Positions 24,806 through 33,533 of a DNA stretch of 36,202 bases are shown one piece after another. How positions within the stretch are numbered: position 1 is the stretch's first letter; every line of letters starts with the position of its first letter. The notes beneath the pieces were generated by a model. It had not been told where the DNA came from, made no database searches, and was given only the letters and a program-made list of their open reading frames with translations. A program made the translations under genes and the position numbers. This DNA is from Nostocoides japonicum T1-X7. Its GTDB lineage: Bacteria; Actinomycetota; Actinomycetes; Actinomycetales; Dermatophilaceae. The stretch covers positions 699,412-735,613 of the forward strand of contig NZ_HF570958.1 of assembly GCF_001046855.1 (NCBI RefSeq). The letters are read 5' to 3'.

Positions 24806-24904
24806 CCCCTCCGGTGCCGAGCCCGGGCCTCCCCGTGGGTGCGATCCGCCCCGGCCTACGCCCACCCCACGCCCACGCGTCCACGCTTTATCGGGTGACC
24901 CGAG

Positions 24905-24951
24905 AACACTGAGCTTCACCCGGCTTTCCTTGTCGGGTGAAGCTCAGTGTT
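24905..24951. terminator. 18-bp perfect hairpin after the acyl-CoA ligase gene
   Basis: Arms 24905-24922 and 24934-24951 are perfectly complementary over 18 bp (AACACTGAGCTTCACCCG and its complement) with an 11-nt loop. It lies 100 bp after the ligase stop, between convergent genes, so a terminator role is plausible. It shares bases with the next stem. Confidence 0.7.
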
Positions 24952-24970
24952 CCGGGGTCACCCCGGAACA
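24948..24970. repeat. 10-bp hairpin with TCA loop, overlapping the previous stem
   Basis: TGTTCCGGGG and CCCCGGAACA form a perfect stem with a 3-nt loop TCA. Its first four bases belong to the right arm of the 18-bp hairpin, so the tops of the two stems compete. Confidence 0.75.
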
Positions 24971-24988
24971 CGTGCGATCCGCCAGAAC

Positions 24989-25017
24989 CCGCTTTATCGG
25001 GTCACCCGATAAAGCGG
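24989..25017. terminator. 13-bp perfect hairpin with TCA loop
   Basis: CCGCTTTATCGGG (24989-25001), loop TCA, CCCGATAAAGCGG (25005-25017). It is AT-containing and perfect, and could terminate on the minus strand too. A half copy (CGCTTTATCGGGTGACCC) lies at 24884-24901, without the complementary arm. Confidence 0.75.
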
Positions 25018-25347
25018 CTCGGGGAGGAAGTGCAGTGTTGCCGTCGCCACTCGGGCGGGCCCTCGAACCAGGGGCCGGGGACGGCCAAGGCCGGCGATAC
25101 CCAGGGGCGGCGAAGTCCAAGGTCCGAGGACATGGGGACGCGCGGTGCTCGCAGGTTGTCTGCCAGCGCCGCGCGTTGAGGCCGAGGATACTCGCGGTCA
25201 CCTGCCCTGTCGGGGAGGTCGGCCCGATGAACCATGTGTCGCGCCTCACGTCGGTGATGTCCGGGACGCGCCTCGACGTCCGCTGTGTCGACGGCACCCC
25301 CGCCTCGGTCGTCCCGCAGCCCTCGGCGTCATCGCCGCGCAGACGGC
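25018..25347. other. Intergenic remainder with no recognised gene
   Basis: Between the last hairpin and the serine hydrolase stop there are 330 bp without a supported gene. A minus-strand frame is open across much of it, including a stretch reading TDVRRDTWFIGPTSPTGQV, which looks protein-like. I recognise no family, and there is no start with a ribosome site. It could be a gene remnant. Confidence 0.4.
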
Positions 25348-26712
25348 TCAGTCGCGCGCGCGGAGCCACTCCCCGAAGGCGTAGGGCTCGCGCGTGAAAA
25401 GGTAGGTGGCCCAGTTGAATGCCGTCACGCGGCCGTCCGCGTCGCGCCGGATCCGCAGCAGCTCTCCGCGCTCCCGTCCGGCGACGGTCCGGTAGACGTC
25501 GGGGGAGACGAGCTCGAACCGCGAGGGCTCGGTGACGCTCGGGAGGTCGACCCGCGCCTCGAGCCGACCCTCGCGGACGGAGAACACGAACGGCTGGCCC
25601 TCGGAGAACCATCGTCCGAGCAGCGGCCGGAGCTCCTCGGGCACCTCGGTGCCGGGGCGCCACGGCGACGGGAGGACCGGCTCGTGCTCGACGGCATACG
25701 ACCCGAGGGCCGTCGCGAGTCCTCCCGGGTTCGTCGTCGCCGACTGGTTCGCCATGAACAGGCCCGTCGTCGCGGTGTCCCGATCGGTGAAGAACCCCGT
25801 GATGAACCCCGGGTGGCCGCCGGTGTGCCCGACCCACGTGCGGTCGTCGCGCCGGATGAGCTGGAGCCCGAGCCCGTACGCCTGGGTCCACCCGGCGGGG
25901 TCGGCCATCGTCTGCGGCTGCACCATCTCCTCGACGCTGTCGGGGGAGAGGATCTCGGCGTCCGGGGCGGCGAGGAAGCCGTGCCACGTCGCCATGTCGA
26001 TGAGGGTGCTGCAGATGCCCCCGGCCGGGCTCATCGCGCTCGGTGCGATCGACGGCTCGACGACCGGCACGTCGGTCCACGGCGGCACGAAGTAGCCGAC
26101 CGCCCGGCGACCGGACAGGCCGAGGGTCGTCCGTCGCATACCGAGTGGCTCGAGGAAGCGGCGGCGGACACTCGCGAACCAGTCGCCGCCGTCGAGCTCG
26201 GCGATGACGCGGCCGAGCATGGCGTAGCAGAGGTTGCTGTAGTGCCATCGGACCCGCGGGGGAAGCACCCGCTCGGCCTCGTTCCAGCCGGAGACGAGAC
26301 CCTCGACATCGGGGAACTCCAGGGTGTCCCAGACGTCCCCGACCGGCTCGCGCTGCATCCCGGACGTATGCGAGAGCAGCTGGCGGATGGTCGCCCCCGA
26401 GTGGCCGGCGCCCGGGACGTGCCGGTCGACGGTGTCGTCGAGGGAGAGCCGCCCCTCGTCCCGCAGCCGCATGATCGTCGCGGCGACGAAGGTCTTCGTG
26501 TTCGAGGCCACCTCGAACTGGGTGTCGGCGTCGGGGCTCCGGTCGGGCTCGGCCAGGTCCGCAGACCCGACACCGGTCCACCACCGCAGGACGCCGTCGC
26601 GGGCCACCGCCGCGGCGACGCCGGGGATGCGGTCGGCGACCTGCTTGTCGAGCGCCTGGCGCTCGAGGGCGGCGGAGGTGGAGGCGGAGAAGGGGGTCGT
26701 CGACGAGGGCAT
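25348..26712 (-). CDS. Serine hydrolase, beta-lactamase / class C-like fold
   Basis: A 454-aa protein on the minus strand. The catalytic S-x-x-K is SNTK (Ser70-Lys73), Y-x-N is YSN (Tyr158), and the third motif is HTG in 'WVGHTGGHPGF'. This is the penicillin-binding/esterase 'beta-lactamase-related' family (Pfam PF00144 type). No signal peptide is visible, so it is probably cytoplasmic. Residues ~340-454 form a C-terminal beta domain (DUF3471-like in position). The start is ATG 26712: TACGGT lies 7 nt upstream, suggesting a leaderless transcript; a GTG three codons upstream falls next to the -10 box. Divergent from the GH3 gene across only 67 bp. It may be a peptidase or esterase; resistance function is not implied. 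Confidence 0.9.
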   Translation of the reverse strand: MPSSTTPFSASTSAALERQALDKQVADRIPGVAAAVARDGVLRWWTGVGSADLAEPDRSPDADTQFEVASNTKTFVAATIMRLRDEGRLSLDDTVDRHVPGAGHSGATIRQLLSHTSGMQREPVGDVWDTLEFPDVEGLVSGWNEAERVLPPRVRWHYSNLCYAMLGRVIAELDGGDWFASVRRRFLEPLGMRRTTLGLSGRRAVGYFVPPWTDVPVVEPSIAPSAMSPAGGICSTLIDMATWHGFLAAPDAEILSPDSVEEMVQPQTMADPAGWTQAYGLGLQLIRRDDRTWVGHTGGHPGFITGFFTDRDTATTGLFMANQSATTNPGGLATALGSYAVEHEPVLPSPWRPGTEVPEELRPLLGRWFSEGQPFVFSVREGRLEARVDLPSVTEPSRFELVSPDVYRTVAGRERGELLRIRRDADGRVTAFNWATYLFTREPYAFGEWLRARD

Positions 26713-26728
26713 ACGTCTCACCGTATGC
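26709..26728. promoter_or_regulatory. Inverted GCATACG/CGTATGC pair over the hydrolase start and -10 box
   Basis: GCATACG (26709-26715), 6 nt, CGTATGC (26722-26728): a perfect 7-bp inverted repeat. On the minus strand the TACGGT -10 box (26725-26720) lies in one arm and the ATG start (26712-26710) in the other. It could be an operator or a chance pairing of the abundant hexamer. Confidence 0.5.
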
Positions 26729-26767
26729 GACCGCCCCGGCCCCCGGATCGACCCGTCGCCCTGCCCC

Positions 26768-26773
26768 TAGGGT
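26768..26773 (+). promoter_or_regulatory. Candidate -10 box of the GH3 gene (leaderless type)
   Basis: TAGGGT followed by TGCCCC and the ATG at 26780. There is no ribosome site. The identical hexamer and spacing occur at 8316. The -35 region is weak. Confidence 0.5.
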
Positions 26774-26779
26774 TGCCCC

Positions 26780-29080
26780 ATGACACTCGACGTGGAGCGA
26801 CTGCTGACCGAACTGACCCTCGAGGAGAAGGCGGCGCTGACGAGCGGCTCGTCGTTCTGGTACACCGCACCGGTCGAGCGTCTCGGGATCCCCAGCATCA
26901 TGGTCTCCGACGGTCCGCACGGGCTGCGGGCGCAGCCCGGCACGGGGGACCACGTCGGCCTCGGCGGCAGCGTGCCGGCGACGTGCTTCCCCACGGCCTC
27001 CGCGATCGCCTCCTCCTGGGATCCCGGTCTGCTCCAGCGGGTCGGAGCCGCGCTCGCGCAGGAGGCGCGGGCGACGAACCTGTCGGTCATCCTCGGGCCT
27101 GGCGTCAACATGAAGCGATCGCCGCTGTGCGGCCGGAACTTCGAGTACCTCTCCGAGGATCCGTACCTCGCCGGCGAGCTCGCCGTCGGGATCGTCGACG
27201 GCATCCAGTCCTGCGGGGTCGGCACCTCGCTCAAGCACTATGCGGCGAACAACCAGGAGGAGGACCGCCTGCGGGTCGACGCGCAGGTCGACGAGCGAAC
27301 GCTCCGGGAGATCTACCTCCCCGCCTTCGAGCGTGTCGTCACCGGCGCCCAGCCCTGGACCGTCATGTGCTCCTACAACAAGGTGAACGGCACGTCGGCG
27401 TCGGAGAACCGCTGGCTCCTCACGACGGTCCTCCGGGAGGAGTGGGGGTTCGAGGGCCTCGTCGTCTCCGACTGGGGCGCCGTGTACCACCGCGTCCCGG
27501 CCACCCGTGCGGGGCTGGATCTCGAGATGCCTCCGCGCCTGCCGCGCAGTCCCGAGGAGGTCGCCGCCGCGGTGCGGGACGGCGCGCTCGACGGCGACGT
27601 CCTCGACGACAGAGTGCGGGCCGTCCTGCGGCTCGTGTCGCGCGGCATGCACGTGCTCGAGCTCGACGAGGCCTACGACGAGGAGGCGCACCACGCCCTG
27701 GCCCGCGAGGCCGCGGGCGACTCCGTCGTGCTCCTGGAGAACGCGGGTCGGCTGCTGCCCCTCTCACGTGGCGTGCGGGTGGGCGTCGTCGGCGAGTTCG
27801 CCCGGACCCCGCGCTTCCAGGGAGCGGGCAGCTCCCAGGTCAACCCGACGCGGGTCGACGTCGCCCTCGACGAGATCGGCACGGTCCTCGACGTCGTCGG
27901 CTTCGAGCCGGGGTATGCCGTCGGCCCGGTGGCCGAGGGTGGCTCCTCTGACGAGGAGCTGCGTTCTGCCGCAGCGGATCTCGCGTCGCGATGTGACGTG
28001 GTCGTCGTCTTCCTCGGGCTTCCGCCTGCCGACGAGTCCGAGGGCTTCGACCGGACGCACATGGACCTCCCGGCGAGCCAGCTCGCGACCCTGGCCGCCG
28101 TCGCGGCGGCGAACCCCAACGTCGTCGGCGTCCTCGTCAACGGCTCGACCGTCCTCCTCGACGAGGTCCGGCCGCACACCCCGGCGCTCGTCGAGGCCTG
28201 GCTCGGCGGGCAGGCCGCGGGCGGCGCGATCGCCGATGTGCTGTGCGGCGCCACGAACCCGTCGGGGCGGCTCGCCGAGTCGGTGCCGCACCGCCTGGAG
28301 GACACCAGCTCCTACCTCAACTTCCCCGGCGACTCCGGGATCGTGCGGTACGGCGAGGGGCTCTACATCGGCTACCGCGGCTACGACAAGAGCCGGCTCG
28401 ACGTCGCATACCCCTTCGGGTTCGGGCTCTCCTACACGACATTCGGGTATGCGGACGCGGACGTGACCCTGTCCGGCTCCGTCGAGGACGGCGACCTCGC
28501 GGCCCGTGTCGAGGTGACGGTGACGAACCAGGGGTCGGTCGACGGAGCGGAGGTCGTCCAGGTCTACGTCCGCGACGTCGACTCCTCGGTCCACCGCCCG
28601 GTGCGGGAGCTCAAGGGCTTCGCGAAGGCGTGGCTGTCGGCCGGCTCCTCACAGCGGGTGGGCATCGACCTCGACCAGCGGGCGTTCTCCTACTGGTCGG
28701 ACCTGCTCCATCGCTGGGTCGTCGAACCCGGCGAGTTCGCCATCGAGGTGGCCCGGCACTCCAGGGACATCGTCGAGACGATCACCGTGACCGTCGACGG
28801 TCCCTCGGTGGCGCCGCCGCTGCGTCGCGAGTCCACGCTCAAGGAGTGGCTCGCCGACCCGATCGGCGCCGAGATCCTCCGGTCCGTGGCCTCCGCCGAC
28901 GCCGGCGGACTGCTCGCCGACGAGGACCTCGTCAACGTCATCGGGACGATGCCGATGAGCACGCTCGCCGCCTTCCCGGGCCGGGGCCTCGACGAGGACT
29001 CCCTCGACGCCCTCGTCGCGGCATACCAGGAACGCACCGGTCGTCGGGAGGGCACGGGCACCGGCCCCGACGAGGAGTAG
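26780..29080 (+). CDS. Glycoside hydrolase family 3, beta-glucosidase type
   Basis: A 766-aa enzyme with no signal peptide, hence probably cytoplasmic. The GH3 N-terminal (beta/alpha)8 domain includes 'VSDGPHGLR', 'LGPGVNMKRSPLCGRNFEYLSEDPYL', 'KHYAANNQE' and the nucleophile Asp231 in VVSDWGA. The GH3 C-terminal domain carries the 'GFDRTHMDLP' region, and a fibronectin III-like domain follows at about 560-640 ('VTVTNQGSVDGAEVVQVYVRD'). A further ~110 residues end in an acidic tail. It hydrolyses terminal beta-linked sugars with retention; the exact sugar is unknown. TAGGGT lies 6 nt before the ATG. It is divergent from the serine hydrolase; the nearby SSS symporter (10 kb upstream) is not obviously linked. 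Confidence 0.95.
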   Translation: MTLDVERLLTELTLEEKAALTSGSSFWYTAPVERLGIPSIMVSDGPHGLRAQPGTGDHVGLGGSVPATCFPTASAIASSWDPGLLQRVGAALAQEARATNLSVILGPGVNMKRSPLCGRNFEYLSEDPYLAGELAVGIVDGIQSCGVGTSLKHYAANNQEEDRLRVDAQVDERTLREIYLPAFERVVTGAQPWTVMCSYNKVNGTSASENRWLLTTVLREEWGFEGLVVSDWGAVYHRVPATRAGLDLEMPPRLPRSPEEVAAAVRDGALDGDVLDDRVRAVLRLVSRGMHVLELDEAYDEEAHHALAREAAGDSVVLLENAGRLLPLSRGVRVGVVGEFARTPRFQGAGSSQVNPTRVDVALDEIGTVLDVVGFEPGYAVGPVAEGGSSDEELRSAAADLASRCDVVVVFLGLPPADESEGFDRTHMDLPASQLATLAAVAAANPNVVGVLVNGSTVLLDEVRPHTPALVEAWLGGQAAGGAIADVLCGATNPSGRLAESVPHRLEDTSSYLNFPGDSGIVRYGEGLYIGYRGYDKSRLDVAYPFGFGLSYTTFGYADADVTLSGSVEDGDLAARVEVTVTNQGSVDGAEVVQVYVRDVDSSVHRPVRELKGFAKAWLSAGSSQRVGIDLDQRAFSYWSDLLHRWVVEPGEFAIEVARHSRDIVETITVTVDGPSVAPPLRRESTLKEWLADPIGAEILRSVASADAGGLLADEDLVNVIGTMPMSTLAAFPGRGLDEDSLDALVAAYQERTGRREGTGTGPDEE

Positions 29081-29090
29081 GCCGGTCGGC

Positions 29091-29129
29091 CGTCAAGGAT
29101 CCGTCAAGGCCCGTCAGGAGCACGTCAAC
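29091..29129 (+). promoter_or_regulatory. Four phased direct repeats upstream of kdp, candidate KdpE site
   Basis: CGTCAAGG at 29091, CGTCAAGG at 29102, CGTCAGG at 29112 and CGTCAAC at 29123: steps of 11, 10 and 11 bp. OmpR/PhoB-type regulators bind direct repeats on one helix face with about 11-bp spacing. KdpE belongs to this class and kdpD is present in the operon. The kdpF start is 41 bp downstream. KdpE itself is not seen in the window. Confidence 0.6.
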
Positions 29130-29169
29130 GACGGGCACCCTGTGGGTGAGGACGCCCGACGCTGAGGGG

Positions 29170-29256
29170 GTGATCGAGAACATCGTCGGCCTCGTGCTGG
29201 GACTCGCCCTCCTCGCCTACCTGGCCTATGCGCTGCTCCACCCGGAGAAGTTCTGA
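29170..29256 (+). CDS. kdpF: KdpF, small subunit of the K+-transporting ATPase
   Basis: A 28-aa single-helix protein from GTG 29170 (IENIVGLVLGLALLAYLAY...), ending LLHPEKF, the typical KdpF tail ('HPE.F'). The family is about 25-30 aa and stabilises the KdpFABC complex in the membrane. GAGG lies immediately before the start, closer than ideal. The stop overlaps the kdpA ATG (TGATG). Below the size that most gene callers report. Confidence 0.9.
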   Translation: MIENIVGLVLGLALLAYLAYALLHPEKF

Positions 29257-30905
29257 TGAGCGACGCCGCAGCCGGCCTGCTGACCATCGGCGTTGTCGTC
29301 GCGCTCCTCGCCATCACCCATGTCCCGCTGGGGAACTGGATGGCTCGAGTCTTCACCGACGAGACGGACTGGCGCGTCGAGCGGACCGTGTACCGCGCCG
29401 TCGGGGTCGACCCGCGCAACGAGCAGACGTGGCGGTCGTATGCCGCATCCGTCCTCGCGTTCTCCGGTGTCAGCCTCGTCGTCCTCTTCCTGCTCATCGT
29501 CCTCCAGAAGCACCTGCCGCTGGCCCAGGGCACCGACGGGATGGGGCTGACGACGGCCGTCAACACGGCGATCTCGTTCGTGACGAACACGAACTGGCAG
29601 AGCTATGCCGGCGAGGTGGGCACCGGCCCACTCGTCCAGACCGTCGGCCTCGCCGTGCAGAACTTCGTGTCCGCAGCCGTCGGCCTCGCCGTCGCGATCG
29701 TCGTCATCCGCGGGGTGTCCCGCCGGTCGGCGACCACGCTCGGCAACTTCTGGGTCGACCTCGTCCGTGGGGTGACCCGCATCCTCCTGCCGATCTCCCT
29801 CGTCGCCGCCGTCCTCCTCGTGGCCGGCGGGGTCATCCAGAACCTCGCCTCCCCGGAGACGATCGCGGGGCTGGCCGGCCACGACCAGGTGATCCGGGGC
29901 GGGCTCGTCGCCTCTCAGGAGGCCATCAAGGAGCTCGGGACGAACGGCGGCGGGTACTTCAACGCCAACTCCGCGCACCCGTTCGAGAATCCCAACCCCG
30001 TGACGAACCTCGTCGAGATCCTCCTCATGCTCGTCGTGCCGTTCGCCCTGCCGCGGACCTTCGGCGTCATGGTCGGCGACCGCCGACAGGGCTGGACCCT
30101 CCTCGGGTTCGCCGCGACGCTGTGGGCGGCCGGCGTCGCGCTGGTGACCTGGGCGGAGGTGCACGCGGCGGTGGCCGCGACGGGCTCGATGGAGGGCAAG
30201 GAGGTGCGCTTCGGCGTCTGGGGCTCCGCCCTCTTCGGAGCGACGTCGACGGGCACCTCGACCGGAGCGGTCAACTCGATGCACGAGAGCTACAGCCCGC
30301 TCGGCGGCGGGGTCCTCCTGGTCAACATGGCTCTCGGTGAGATCAGTCCCGGCGGTGTCGGGTCCGGCCTCTACGGCATCGTCGTCATCGCCGTCCTCAC
30401 CGTCTTCCTCGCGGGCCTCATGGTCGGCCGGACGCCCGAGTACCTCGGCAAGCGGATCGGCCGGCCCGAGATCACGATGGCCGCGCTCTATGCCGTCGTC
30501 ACGCCCACGCTCGCGCTCGCCGGGGCGGCCGCGGCCGTCGCCTACCCCACCGCGAGGGAGTCGATGCTGGCGAGCGGTCCGCACGGTCTCACCGAGGTGC
30601 TGTATGCCTACACCTCCGCGGCCAACAACAACGGCTCGGCCTTCGCCGGGCTGAGCGCCGACACACCGTGGTTCAACCTCACCCTCGGTGCGGGGATGCT
30701 CCTCGGCCGGTTCCTGCCGATGCTCCTCGTCCTCGCCCTGGCCGGCCGCCTCGCGGCCCAGTCGAGGCGGCCGGTGACCGCCGGCACGATGCCGACCCAC
30801 ACGCCGCTCTTCCTCGGCCTGCTCGTCGGGGTGGCCATCATCGTCGCCGGCCTCACCTACTTCCCCGCCATCGCCCTCGGTCCCATCGCGGAGGCCCTCT
30901 CATGA
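29256..30905 (+). CDS. kdpA: KdpA, potassium-binding channel-like subunit
   Basis: A 549-aa membrane protein, close to the ~557 aa of E. coli KdpA, with about 10 helices. It carries the family blocks '[18 protein letters not shown]' and '[22 protein letters not shown]', which form part of the K+ selectivity filter, and '[12 protein letters not shown]' near the end. KdpA takes K+ from outside at micromolar levels and passes it along the intersubunit tunnel to KdpB. The start overlaps the kdpF stop and the stop overlaps the kdpB start (ATGA), so the operon is tightly coupled. Also contains GTATGC at 29438 and 30602. Confidence 0.98.
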   Translation: MSDAAAGLLTIGVVVALLAITHVPLGNWMARVFTDETDWRVERTVYRAVGVDPRNEQTWRSYAASVLAFSGVSLVVLFLLIVLQKHLPLAQGTDGMGLTTAVNTAISFVTNTNWQSYAGEVGTGPLVQTVGLAVQNFVSAAVGLAVAIVVIRGVSRRSATTLGNFWVDLVRGVTRILLPISLVAAVLLVAGGVIQNLASPETIAGLAGHDQVIRGGLVASQEAIKELGTNGGGYFNANSAHPFENPNPVTNLVEILLMLVVPFALPRTFGVMVGDRRQGWTLLGFAATLWAAGVALVTWAEVHAAVAATGSMEGKEVRFGVWGSALFGATSTGTSTGAVNSMHESYSPLGGGVLLVNMALGEISPGGVGSGLYGIVVIAVLTVFLAGLMVGRTPEYLGKRIGRPEITMAALYAVVTPTLALAGAAAAVAYPTARESMLASGPHGLTEVLYAYTSAANNNGSAFAGLSADTPWFNLTLGAGMLLGRFLPMLLVLALAGRLAAQSRRPVTAGTMPTHTPLFLGLLVGVAIIVAGLTYFPAIALGPIAEALS

Positions 30906-32929
30906 ACCGTCAGACGCTGAGATCCGCCCTGCCGGACGCGTTCCGCAAGCTCGACCCCCGCCACGTGTGGCGCTCCCCGGTCATCTTCGTCGTCTGGGTG
31001 GGCTCGGTCCTCACGACCGTCCTCGCGATCCTGCACCCCAGCACGTTCACGATCGCCGTGGCGCTCTGGCTGTGGGCGACCGTCCTGTTCGCCAACGTCG
31101 CCGAGGCCGTCGCCGAGGGCCGCGGCAAGGCACAGGCCGCCTCGCTCCGCGCGACCCGCACCGGGACGACCGCGCGCCGCCTCGCCAAGGACGGTGGCGA
31201 GGACATCGTCGCCGGCGCCGACCTGAGGATCGGCGACACCGTGGTCGTCGAGGCCGGCGAGGTGATCCCCGGCGACGGCGAGGTCATCGAGGGCGTGGCC
31301 TCGGTCGACGAGTCCGCGGTCACCGGGGAGTCCGCCCCGGTCATCCGGGAGTCCGGCGGCGACCGGAGCGCGGTCACCGGCGGGACGACCGTCCTGTCGG
31401 ACCGCATCGTCGTGCGCATCACGACCCGGCCGGGCGAGTCGTTCATCGACCGGATGATCGCGCTCGTCGAAGGAGCCGAGCGGCAGCGGACACCCAACGA
31501 GATCGCCCTGACGATCCTCCTCACGACGCTGACGATCGTCTTCCTCGTCACCGTCATGGCGCTCCAGCCGTTCGCGGGCTACAGCGGCAAGGAGCAGTCG
31601 GTCGTCGTCCTCGTCGCCCTGCTCGTCTGCCTCATCCCCACGACGATCGGTGCGCTCCTGTCCGCCATCGGTATCGCCGGCATGGACCGGCTCGTCCAGC
31701 ACAACGTCCTCGCGATGTCCGGACGAGCCGTCGAGGCCGCCGGTGACGTGTCGACCCTCCTCCTCGACAAGACGGGCACCATCACGCTCGGCAACCGGCG
31801 TGCCTCCCAGCTGCTTCCGCTCCCCGGCACGACCGAGATCGAGCTGGGGCGCGCGGCATACATCGCCTCGCTCGCCGACCCGACGCCCGAGGGGCGCTCC
31901 ATCGTCGACCTCGCCGTGTCCCAGCACGGCCCCGAAGCCCTCGGAGGGGTCCCGGAGCTGTCGACGACCGACGCGGAGCTCGTCGAGTTCAGCGCCCAGA
32001 CCCGGATGAGCGGTATCGACCTCCCCTCCGGGATCTCGCTCCGCAAGGGCGCCGGGTCGGCCATCGTCGCGTGGGTCGGGGGAACGGGGGGTCAGGTGCC
32101 GGCCGGGACGACCGAGCTCGTCGACGGGATCGCTGCCGACGGGGCGACGCCGCTCGTCGTCGCGGAGCAGCGCCCGGGCCGGCCCGCGGCGGTTCTCGGC
32201 GTCGTCCGCCTCAAGGACATCGTCAAGCCGGGCATCGCGGAGCGGTTCGCGACGCTGCGGGCCATGGGGATCCGCACCGTCATGGTGACGGGCGACAACC
32301 GGCTGACGGCCCAGGCCATCGGACGGGAGGCAGGAGTCGACGACGTCCTCGCCGAGGCGACACCCGAGGAGAAGATGCGGCTCATCCGCACCGAGCAGGA
32401 GGGCGGCCGGCTCGTCGCGATGACGGGGGACGGGACGAACGACGCGCCGGCTCTCGCCCAGGCCGACGTCGGGGTCGCGATGAACTCGGGCACGTCCGCG
32501 GCGAAGGAGGCCGGCAACATGGTCGACCTCGACTCCGACCCGACGAAGCTCATCGACATCGTCGGCATCGGCAAGCAGCTGCTCATCACCCGCGGAGCTC
32601 TCACGACCTTCTCCGTGGCCAACGACGTCGCGAAGTACTTCGCCATCATCCCGGCCATGTTCGTCGGCGTCTTCCCCGGGCTGTCGGCCCTCAACATCAT
32701 GCGGCTCGCCTCGCCGGACTCGGCGATCCTGTCTGCCGTCATCTTCAACGCGCTCATCATCATCGCGCTGATCCCGTTGGCCCTGAAGGGCGTTCGCTAC
32801 ATCCCATCGGGCGCGGAGGCCCTGCTGCGGCGCAACATCCTCGTCTACGGACTCGGCGGCATCGTCACGCCGTTCGTCGGCATCAAACTCATCGACCTGT
32901 TCGTCTCCCACCTTCCCGGACTGAGCTGA
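30902..32929 (+). CDS. kdpB: KdpB, P-type ATPase catalytic subunit
   Basis: A 675-aa P-type ATPase. The phosphorylated Asp289 is in DKTGT; the actuator loop TGES has Ser144, equivalent to E. coli Ser162, whose phosphorylation inhibits the pump when K+ is plentiful. '[22 protein letters not shown]' is the P-domain hinge. It couples ATP hydrolysis to K+ uptake by KdpA. Family length is about 680 aa, so it is complete. It overlaps kdpA by four bases. The kdpC start follows three bases after the stop. Confidence 0.98.
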   Translation: MNRQTLRSALPDAFRKLDPRHVWRSPVIFVVWVGSVLTTVLAILHPSTFTIAVALWLWATVLFANVAEAVAEGRGKAQAASLRATRTGTTARRLAKDGGEDIVAGADLRIGDTVVVEAGEVIPGDGEVIEGVASVDESAVTGESAPVIRESGGDRSAVTGGTTVLSDRIVVRITTRPGESFIDRMIALVEGAERQRTPNEIALTILLTTLTIVFLVTVMALQPFAGYSGKEQSVVVLVALLVCLIPTTIGALLSAIGIAGMDRLVQHNVLAMSGRAVEAAGDVSTLLLDKTGTITLGNRRASQLLPLPGTTEIELGRAAYIASLADPTPEGRSIVDLAVSQHGPEALGGVPELSTTDAELVEFSAQTRMSGIDLPSGISLRKGAGSAIVAWVGGTGGQVPAGTTELVDGIAADGATPLVVAEQRPGRPAAVLGVVRLKDIVKPGIAERFATLRAMGIRTVMVTGDNRLTAQAIGREAGVDDVLAEATPEEKMRLIRTEQEGGRLVAMTGDGTNDAPALAQADVGVAMNSGTSAAKEAGNMVDLDSDPTKLIDIVGIGKQLLITRGALTTFSVANDVAKYFAIIPAMFVGVFPGLSALNIMRLASPDSAILSAVIFNALIIIALIPLALKGVRYIPSGAEALLRRNILVYGLGGIVTPFVGIKLIDLFVSHLPGLS

Positions 32930-32932
32930 CCA

Positions 32933-33514
32933 ATGAACCTCTCCCGTCAGAGCCTCGCCGCGCTTCGCATGCTCGCCGTCCTCACCGTCCTCCTCGGCGT
33001 CGTCTACCCCGCTGCCGTGTGGGGCATCGGCCGGGTCGCCTTCGCCGACCAGGCATCGGGGTCCCTCGTTCGTCGGGACGGCACGGTCGTCGGCTCCTCC
33101 CTGCTCGGCCAGGCGTTCACGGGCGCCGACACCTTCCACGGCCGGCCGTCGACGAGCGACGACGCGGGCGGCACGAGCGGTGGATCGAACCTCGCCGCGA
33201 GCGATCCTGCTCAGCGGCGGGCCCTCGCTCAGCGTCGTGCGACCCTCGAGAGAGCCGGCGACGTCCCTCCTTCCGGCGTGGCCGCGCCCGACGCGCTCAC
33301 GGCATCGGCGAGCGGGCTCGACCCGGACATCTCCCCGGCATACGCCCTCGCGCAGGTGCCCCGCGTCGCCCGGGCGACCGGGATCGGCGAGTCGGCCCTG
33401 CGGACGCTCGTCCGCCGGCACACCACCGGACGCACCCTGGGCTTCCTCGGCGAGCCGCGGGTCGACGTCCTCGAGCTCAACCTCGCCCTTGCCCTCGACC
33501 GCGCACGCGGCTGA
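32933..33514 (+). CDS. kdpC: KdpC, periplasmic-side chaperone subunit
   Basis: A 193-aa protein with one N-terminal helix (about residues 10-33, 'LAALRMLAVLTVLLGVVYPAAVWGIG') and an extracytoplasmic domain. The motifs 'GSSLLGQAFTGADTFHGRPS', 'SGLDPDISPAYALAQVPRVA', 'GFLGEPRVDVLELNLAL' are classic KdpC. It is thought to raise K+ affinity or stabilise the KdpFABC complex. The start is three bases after the kdpB stop. Kdp order F-A-B-C-D is standard. Confidence 0.97.
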   Translation: MNLSRQSLAALRMLAVLTVLLGVVYPAAVWGIGRVAFADQASGSLVRRDGTVVGSSLLGQAFTGADTFHGRPSTSDDAGGTSGGSNLAASDPAQRRALAQRRATLERAGDVPPSGVAAPDALTASASGLDPDISPAYALAQVPRVARATGIGESALRTLVRRHTTGRTLGFLGEPRVDVLELNLALALDRARG

Positions 33515-33520
33515 CCGTAG

Positions 33521-33526
33521 GACAAT
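33521..33526 (+). promoter_or_regulatory. Weak candidate -10 box before kdpD
   Basis: GACAAT followed by 7 nt and the kdpD ATG at 33534. It would allow separate leaderless expression of kdpD besides read-through from kdpFABC (19-bp gap). The hexamer lacks the first T, so support is limited. The ATG itself lies within GTATGC. Confidence 0.3.
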
Positions 33527-33533
33527 CGACGGT

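Larger units (their letters stand above)
24839..24983. repeat. 12-bp direct repeat GTGCGATCCGCC flanking the hairpin cluster
   Basis: GTGCGATCCGCC occurs at 24839-24850 and 24972-24983, 133 bp apart. CGCTTTATCGGGT occurs at 24884-24896 and 24990-25002, 106 bp apart. These direct repeats link the flanks to the palindromes and suggest an earlier duplication or insertion. Confidence 0.7.

Noticed and set aside
24905..25017. Integron attC site
   Set aside because: There is no integrase, no gene-cassette organisation, and the stems are perfect palindromes without the attC bulge pattern.
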